Source of the DNA: Colocasia esculenta
Lineage: Eukaryota > Streptophyta > Magnoliopsida > Alismatales > Araceae
DNA length: 64,000 bases
Direction: 5' to 3'
Assembly: GCA_014218235.1 (NCBI GenBank)
Contig: CM024755.1
Coordinates: 42,180,109 to 42,244,108 of the forward strand
Positions 58,078-64,000 of the stretch are shown here, piece after piece (position 1 is the stretch's first letter; each line of letters opens with the position of its first letter). A program made the translations under genes and the position numbers. Under the pieces are notes generated by a model, which was not told the origin of the DNA, ran no database searches, and saw only the letters and a program-made list of their open reading frames with translations.

Positions 58078-59300
58078 AATTCAAAAGGAGAGGATCAGGT
58101 AACTCCAAACCTTTTCAAAAGAAAGACTTTTTGAACAAATCTGATTCTAACAAAAAGTCTGATGTTGTGTGCTATGAGTGCAAGAAACAAGGGCACATGA
58201 GAGGAGAGTGCCCCGAGCTCAAGAAGAAATTGAAAAAGGAGAAATTCACCTTCAAGAAAGCCAAAGTAATGTTGGCAACTTGGAGTGATGAAGATGAAGA
58301 TGAGAACAGTCAAGCTACCTCTGGAGATGATGAAGTTCAGTGTCTAATGGCTAGAAGTGACGACTCCAATGAGGTAAATTCTTCCTTTGAAACTTATTCT
58401 GTTGATGAATGAGAAGAAGCTTATACTGTTTTATTCGAAAAATTCTATGAGTTTAAGTCTGAAAATAAAGCACTGAAAAAGAAAATCAATTCCCTTGTTC
58501 ATGACACCAACCATAATGAACAAATTGCATACTTGAATAAAAGAAATTGAAATGATGAAAGTTGATGAACAAGCACACAATGATGAAATGGATGGCATGA
58601 ATGAAACTCCAAGAAGTTCAAAAAGAAAAAGATGATCTAAGCAATTCCCTTGAAACTCTCCAAGTTGAACTTACTGAAGTAAAAGAAAAGTTGAAAAAGG
58701 CTGAAGAGCATCTTAAGGAAAAATCTGAAGATCTAACTAAGTTTGTCAAAAGTAAACAAAATCTTGATGCAATCTGGGATCTAATGTGTTTGTTGCAAAA
58801 CATGGGGTTGGATATCAACCTGTTAAACCAAAAGTAATTGGTAAAATCTGTTGACATCTTTTGTTGATACCAGCCCAAGCACAAGCAAACAAATCCCGTC
58901 AATGAACAATAAAAGTAAAGCCAAGGGCAAGAAACAGAAACCAAGAATACCAAATTTGTTGCTAACAAAACTGCAAAACCTGTCAACAACCCCAATGAGA
59001 GTTGTCGACAGGACAGGAAACCAGCTTCTAAAGGAAAGCTGACCAGGCAACAGAAAGGTAAAATGCCCATGCATGTTCCTCAAAACAAAAAGCCCATTGT
59101 TGTAGAAAAACCTTCATCATGCAATTTCTGTAAAAAGGTCGGGCATAATGAAAAACAATGCTGGAACAGTCCAAATAAACTGAAACTCAAACAAATTTGG
59201 ATTTCGAAGCATTTACTGTTTGGCATGAATGATACAGTGGGACCTAAAGTAATTTGGGTACCAAAACTCTGTCTGATCCACATATGCAGGAATGCCTAGC
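58078..59300 (+). pseudogene. Copia gag C-terminal part: two zinc knuckles and coiled coil, frameshifted
   Basis: The first knuckle, CYECKKQGHMRGEC (CX2CX4HX4C), is near 58160. An acidic stretch ends in a nonsense codon (58410), and a coiled-coil segment rich in Lys/Glu follows (58600-58770; TEVKEKLKKAEEHLKEK). The SIRE-typical KHGVGYQPVKP is readable at about 58800 only after a shift. A second knuckle, CNFCKKVGHNEKQC, is near 59120. Frameshifts are near 58075, 58545 and 58780, with more before the protease. This is the usual layout of the long SIRE Gag tail. Confidence 0.82.
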
Positions 59301-59317
59301 AGCCAAAATCAAAACAA

Positions 59318-59890
59318 ATGGTACTGGATAGTGGCTGCTCGAGGCATATGACGGGCGATAAAGAAAAATTCTGTTGTTGGTGGAAAAAGACGGAGGTCAA
59401 GTCATCTTTGGAGGTAACAACAAAGGCCAGATCATCGGCTCAGGTAAGGTCGGTAAGTATGTCTCCAACTCAATTGACAATGTACTATTGGTGGATGGCC
59501 TTCATCACAATTTGTTTAGCATAAGTCAATTGTGTGATAAAGGTCACCAAGTCATCTTTGAATCAAACACATGTCAAATCATTGATAAGGATACAGGAAG
59601 TCTGAAATTTTCTGGAAAAAGGGTGAACAACATCTACATGGTTGACTTAGATGATCCAGAAAATGAAGACTTGTGTCTTGTAGCAAACAAACAGGATGAG
59701 CTCACACTGTGGCATCGTAGGCTTGGCCATGCAAGCTACAATGTCCTGCACAAGATCATGAAGCTGAAGTTGGTAAGTGGACTCCCTGATATTTCCTTTA
59801 ATAAAAATGAAAGTTTTTGTGATGCATGTGCACAGGGAAAACAAACAAGGAAATCCTTCAAATCAAAAGCACCGGTAAGCACTACTAAAC
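59318..59890 (+). pseudogene. Copia protease and GAG-pre-integrase region
   Basis: The aspartic protease active site reads LDSGCSRHMTGDKEKF at 59320. A frameshift near 59372 leads to the rest of the domain (GKVGKYVSNSIDNVLLVDGL, NLFSISQLCDKGH). Then comes the GAG-pre-integrase zinc region with LWHRRLGHASYNVLHKI and CDACAQGKQTRKSFKSK, whose His/His/Cys/Cys residues form the integrase HHCC finger. Together these would release and start the integrase. The frameshift destroys the protein. Confidence 0.85.
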
Positions 59891-60533
59891 CCTATGAATG
59901 CTGCACATGGACTATTTGGACCTACGAGAACACTGAGTCTCAATGGCAAACGCTTTGGTTTTGTCATTGTAGACGACTTCTCTAGGTTCACATGGGTTAA
60001 GTTCCTCGCACACAAAAATGAAGCAATAAGCCTGTTTGAGGAATTCTTCAATAAAATTGAGCATGGAAATGTCAACAAGATATGCTCCATCCGCACTGAT
60101 CACGGGGGAGAGTTTGACAACAATTCTTTTTCTGATTTTTGCAGGCACCAGGAATAGAACACCTGTTCTCCTCCCCAAGAACTCCGGAGCAAAATGGTGT
60201 AGTGGAGAGAAAGAACAGAACCTTGGTGGAAATGGCTCGCACCCTTCTGGTCGAAAGTCAACTTGCAAGAACCTTTTGGGCAGAAGCGGTAAACACATCA
60301 TGCTACATTCTCAACAGAGCCATGGTAAGACCCGTAATCAAGAAAACCTATGAATTGCTAAAAGGTAAGAAACCCAGCATTGGGTACTTTAGAGTTTTTG
60401 GCTCAAAAGTCTTCATTCATAATAATGATAAAGCTGATCTAGACAAATTTGAGGCCAAAAGTGATCAAGGTATTCTTCTTGGATATTCAGAACACTCTAG
60501 AGCTTACAGGGGTTTAATCTTAAAACTCGAACG
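59891..60533 (+). pseudogene. Copia integrase catalytic core
   Basis: The rve-type DDE core is recognisable: HMD then LFGPTRT (first Asp), VDDFSRFTWVKFL, IRTDHGGEF (second Asp) and SPRTPEQNGVVERKNR (Glu). A one-base deletion falls right after the codon of the first catalytic Asp (about 59910), and another indel near 60145 separates the second Asp from the Glu block. FWAEAVNTSCYILNR and FRVFGSKVFIHN follow, then a shift near 60500. Three shifts in one domain mark it as long inactive. Confidence 0.85.
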
Positions 60534-61016
60534 GTGGAAGAAACTCCACACGTTGTTTTTGATGAATCTCAATCAAAGCCTAACATCTCGAATGCTTACA
60601 GGTTTGAAGATGAAGCTGAAGAAACAACACTTGGGGAACTTAAAAAAAAAACAAAAGCAAACTCTAAAATTGTCTTCAAGACTAATAGTGAACATCTTCG
60701 CAGGTACGATGATGAGGATGATGCAACTTTGTTCAGAAATCAAAATGATGAACCTGAAGAAGATCCACAACAAGAGGAGCCTCAAGCTGAAACTCCTCAA
60801 GCACACCCTCCTGCAGAACAACCTCCTCAAATGCAAGATCAACCAGGACCTTCAACAATCACAAATGTCAGGTACTCTAAAGATCATCCACTTGAGAACA
60901 TAATAGGAGATGTGAATGAAAAAGTTCAAACTAGGTCTCAACTTAGGGAAATAGTTGAACATGATCATCTAGCTTTTGTGTCTCACGTGGAACCTAAAAT
61001 GTTGAAGAAGCTTTAA
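60534..61016 (+). pseudogene. Copia integrase-to-RT linker
   Basis: The open frame reads TPHVVFDES, then an acidic, Pro/Gln-rich low-complexity linker (EEDPQQEEPQAETPQAHPP). It continues to HPLENIIGDVNEKVQTRSQL, the standard lead-in to copia reverse transcriptase. It ends in TAA (61014-61016), with the rest of the RT lead-in found in shifted frame. Confidence 0.75.
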
Positions 61017-61068
61017 AGGAAAACTCATAGATTGATGCTATGCATGAGGAGCTTGGGCAATTTCAGAG

Positions 61069-61861
61069 AGAAATAGTGTCTGGAGTCTAGTTCTTAGAAC
61101 CCCTGAAATTTCTGTCATAGGGACAAGATGGGTCTTTAGGAATAAACTAAATGAAGATGGTAAAGTGGTGAGAAATAAGGCTAGACTAGTTGCAAAGGGA
61201 TATAATCAGGAATTTGGTGTTGACTTCAAAGAATCCTTTGCTCCTGTAGCTAGGCTAGAAGCAGTTAGAATCTTATTAGCATATGCATGCTCAAACAAGT
61301 TCAAGCTTTTTCAAATGGATGTAAAAACTACCTTCTTGAATGGCTACATCAAAGAGGAAGTCTATGTCTCTCAACCACCAGGCTTTGAGGATCATGATAA
61401 ACCTAACCCTGTGTTTAAATTGCACAAAGCTCTTTATGGTTTGAAACAGGCACCCCGAGCTTGGTACGACCGGCTAAGCATATTTTTGGTAAGCAAAAAC
61501 TACTCACGAGGTAAAGTAGACCAAATCTTTCACTAAGAGAGTCCGCAATCACATAATTGTTGTTTAAGTTTATGTGGACGATATTATATTTGGTTCTACT
61601 AACCCATCACTGTGTGAAGAGTTTTCAAAACACATGCACAGTGAATTTGAGATGAGCTTAATGGGGGAGCTTCAATTTTTCTTGGTCTGCAGGTGGAAAC
61701 AACTGGAAGATGGATTCTTCATCAACCAAGAAAAGTATGTCAAAGAGCTACTGAAAAGATTTCAGTTCGAACAAGCCAAACCTGCCTCAACACCAATGAG
61801 CACAAGAAAAAAACTAGAAAGTGATGTGAAAGGTAAACCAGTAGATGTAAAGCAATTTTGA
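61069..61861 (+). pseudogene. Copia reverse transcriptase
   Basis: The frame opens with RNSVWSLV and reads GTRWVFRNKLNEDGKVVRNK, ARLVAKGYNQ, FAPVARLEAVRILLA, FQMDVKTTFLNG and LYGLKQAPRAWYDRL. A frameshift near 61525 and a TAA (where Gln is expected) precede the catalytic YVDDIIFGS at about 61567. The domain ends with STPMSTRKKL and a TGA at 61859-61861, where the family has Arg just before GMIGSLLYL. The TAA and TGA fit C-to-T changes at CAA and CGA codons. Confidence 0.88.
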
Positions 61862-61864
61862 GGT

Positions 61865-62515
61865 ATGATTGGCTCCCTTTTATATCTTACTGCAAGTAGA
61901 CCGGACATTCAATTCAGCATTTGCCTTTGTGCTAGATACCAATCTAGTCCAAAGGAAAGCCATTTGGTTGCAGTTAAGAGAATATTTCGATATCTCTCAG
62001 GTACACGTGATATGGGTCTTTGGTATCCAGTAGGTAGTAGCTTCAACTTGGTCTCTTATTCTGATGCTGACTATGCTGGATGTAAAATTAACAGGAAAAG
62101 CACTAGTGACTATTGCCAAATTCTTGGTGGTTGCATGGTTTTGTGGGCATCCAAGAAGCAACACTCGGTTGCACTCTCCACTGCAGAGGCAGAATATGTT
62201 GCTGTAGGGAGTTGTGCGGCTCAAGTATTGTGGATAAAAAGTCAATTGTCTAACTACAACATTGACATTGGATGCACACCTATTCTATGTGACAACACTA
62301 GTGCAATCAATCTCTCAAAGAACCCAATTCAACACTCTAGAACAAAGCACATAGAGATTAGACACTATTTTCTGAGAGATGTGGTAGCCAACAACACCTT
62401 AGAGCTGAGCTTCATACCCACTGAGAAACAACTAGCTAACATCTTTACAAAACCATTGGCTGAGGATAGGTTCACTACACTTAGAAGAGAATTGGGTTTG
62501 TGCAAAATGCAATGA
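61865..62515 (+). pseudogene. Copia RNase H domain
   Basis: This is the continuation of the RT polypeptide after the TGA at 61859. It contains MIGSLLYLTASRPDIQFS, YSDADYAGC, LWASKKQHSVALSTAEAEYV (catalytic Glu), LCDNTSAINLSKNP and FTKPLAEDRF, and ends RRELGLCKM. It removes RNA from the RNA/DNA hybrid. This segment is uninterrupted for 216 codons but has no start of its own. Confidence 0.88.
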
Positions 62516-63012
62516 AACTCATACCAAATCTTGAATATATGTTCCTTGTGTGCAACAACTATGTGGTATATCAAATGGTGATTTGTGGAAAAACAAGTTA
62601 TGCTTGTTTGAAAACTTTCATTATGTGTGAGAAAACATTCTCCGCCACGTGTCCATAGTTGAAGTGAAAAAGGGACATCTATTTTAGATAAAGTATTTAG
62701 TTTCTTTACAATTTGCCCAATCATTCTAAAATATATATATATATATATAATCAAAAATACCAAAAAGATTTTTGTTGTTATCCCCTTACATGAATGGTGT
62801 GATGTTGAAATGTGTGAAACTCTTGCTTGAATTATTTTTTGAATTGCTTGAATGATGAGTCTTCACATGCACACACTATGGGAGAGCTATGTTAAGGTAG
62901 GTGAGTGAAATTCCAGAGGGAAACATGTCCCTGGCCATTGCCTTACTTCCCTTGAATGAACATTCAATAATTTCTCTCATTTCTGCCTTCAAAAACTATT
63001 TTTTTGAAGTCC

Positions 63013-63199
63013 CTGTCGACAGCCCCCAAGCTGCTGTCGACAGCCACTGACAGGTTTAGTCCACCCGAACTCATCTTTTGTCTATCTGCCAATACCTGTC
63101 GACAGCCCTGCATCGCCTGTCGATAGGAACACCCCTCCAGAGCCTTCATCCTTCAGCTCTGTCAGCAGCTGTCGACAGGCCCCAAATGGTTGTCGACAG
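63013..63199. repeat. CTGTCGACAG palindrome cluster 3 (copia 3' region)
   Basis: Exact copies are at 63013, 63034, 63096 and 63169. Near copies are at 63117 (CTGTCGATAG) and 63190 (TTGTCGACAG). The stretch TGTCGACAGCCACTGACAGG, followed 14 bases later by CGAACTC, aligns with cluster 2 around 56289-56327, so the two clusters share ancestry, though neighbouring sequence differs. Confidence 0.8.
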
Positions 63200-63670
63200 A
63201 TGGACCAGTTTCTTCAAATACTTCACTTTTTGGTCCACAATTCTTCATGAGCATACTTATTGAAAGTATTTAAGGTGAAAAATGGGAAATGCCAACACTA
63301 TAACTTATCCTATCCACATGATATCAAAGATATTGCCTAAATCACAATGATTTTGACATACTATTCTTTATGAATCTAAGTTGCATTAACTTGAGCACAT
63401 CAAACAAAATCACATGAGCTTAGATTAACTCACTTGAATAACTAATTTTTAAAATATCATTTTTCAAAAGTCATGTGATTAGTTACTAGGTCATTGCGGG
63501 TTATGTCTTTCATTGGTTTTTAAACTCCTCCTACATCTTGACCTTGATATTAAACATGAACAAGGAAAGATCAATCAAAATTAAGGGAGAACAACTACCT
63601 ACTTCAAAGCAAAACACAAAGTGTTCATTAAAAAAAAAGGGAAAAGGCAGAGTAATGTTGAGTATTGCTA

Positions 63671-63812
63671 AGTAACCGGGGATACGGGCATCACAACTGT
63701 CTATCTTCGCGTCAAACGGCTTACTCATTAACTCTGTAAAATGGTTTGATGGTCACTCAACCGAGTAACTGGGGATACGGGCACCACAAATGTCTATCTT
63801 CACGTAAAAAGG
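63671..63812 (+). repeat. Direct repeat pair of about 49 bp, 93 bp apart
   Basis: AGTAACCGGGGATACGGGCA at 63671 and AGTAACTGGGGATACGGGCA at 63764 are followed by matching CACAA.TGTCTATCTTC.CGT. The core, GGGGATACGGGCAYCACAA, is GC-rich against an AT-rich background. The repeat is probably a feature of the copia 3' region. Confidence 0.75.
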
Positions 63813-64000
63813 TTAAGTGATCCTAATTACCACTGTTTCTCTAATGCTTCAAAAAAAAAAAAAAATTGAGAAGAAATAGAGTGTAGCCTCCCAATTTGTC
63901 ATGCCAAGGTAATTAAGTGGTTTTTGTTTACCTAACCATGTAGACATACACCTCATTAATCTTGTGTACGTCACCAACTAAGGAAAATGGTCTCTTGCAA

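Larger units (their letters stand above)
55975..64000 (+). mobile_element. Ty1/copia retrotransposon, SIRE/Maximus-like, degenerate; 3' end outside window
   Basis: The order is 5' LTR, tRNA-Met primer-binding site, gag, protease, GAG-pre-integrase, integrase, reverse transcriptase and RNase H, as in copia elements. The gag with UBN2-type domain, long coiled-coil tail and two zinc knuckles, plus a long 3' non-coding region after RNase H, points to the SIRE lineage. The coding region is broken by at least seven frameshifts and several nonsense codons, so it is dead. The left boundary (TGATGATGAGC, about 55975) is an estimate. No 3' LTR is seen before the window ends. Confidence 0.88.
62516..64000 (+). 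other. Copia 3' non-coding region
   Basis: No coding motif is visible. It contains a short (TA)n run near 62731-62749, a CTGTCGACAG cluster (63013-63199), a pair of direct repeats (63671 and 63764) and a run of A near 63850. SIRE-type elements have a long stretch between RNase H and the 3' LTR, which fits. No polypurine tract or LTR start is recognised before the window edge. Confidence 0.6.

Noticed and set aside
62800..63300. 3' LTR of the copia element
   Set aside because: Apart from the palindrome cluster the sequence does not match the 5' LTR, and no polypurine tract or TG start is visible, so the true 3' LTR is probably beyond 64000.

Overview
This window is nuclear DNA of a flowering plant, from a repeat-dense and probably heterochromatic region (pericentromere, knob or similar). 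Every coding region I can recognise belongs to a transposable element. I see no convincing host gene, rRNA, tRNA or CRISPR array. The plant origin follows from the element families: an L1-type LINE whose ORF2 ends in an RNase H domain, a CACTA (En/Spm) TNP2 transposase with its plant-typical accessory domains, Ty3/gypsy LTRs several kilobases long, and a SIRE/Maximus-like Ty1/copia element. I cannot name the species.

Layout. (1) 1-4083: 3' part of LINE copy 1, with ORF2 intact to its stop. (2) 4084-15028: satellite array A, about 60 head-to-tail monomers of 183 bp with a 177-bp variant. (3) 15029-21164: LINE copy 2, full length, with ORF1 and ORF2. It sits inside the satellite and replaces about 20 bp of one monomer. 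(4) 21165-41839: satellite array B, about 113 monomers, with higher-order repeats of 1275 bp, 1092 bp and about 2.37 kb. (5) 41840-48721: a CACTA element on the minus strand. It has a broken TNP2 gene, an embedded MITE-like foldback, a G-rich minisatellite and (GA)n tract, and a recognisable terminus with subterminal CCGACGG repeats. (6) 48722-52337: the end of a Ty3/gypsy element, where a gag zinc-knuckle fragment is followed almost at once by a polypurine tract and a 3.3-kb 3' LTR. (7) 52338-55495: unidentified sequence split by a 2.6-kb solo Ty3/gypsy LTR with a perfect 5-bp target duplication (CAAGG). (8) 55496 to about 55974: a minus-strand Ty3 LTR fragment. (9) about 55975-64000: a degenerate SIRE-like copia element with 5' LTR, primer-binding site, gag, protease, integrase, RT, RNase H and a long 3' non-coding tail. 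Its 3' LTR lies beyond the window.

How it fits together. The satellite, about 49% of the window, and the LINE have been amplified together. Bases 1 to about 7971 recur almost unchanged at 17079 to about 25049, so a LINE-plus-satellite block was duplicated very recently, and further long periods (7864, 3661 and 20319 bp) run through the arrays. Array B ends inside the 3' part of the CACTA transposase gene, so the satellite either truncated the CACTA element or expanded within it. The least explained features are the multi-level satellite whose monomer variants both keep a reading frame open, the satellite/CACTA junction, and clusters of the 10-bp palindrome CTGTCGACAG shared by unrelated LTR retrotransposons.
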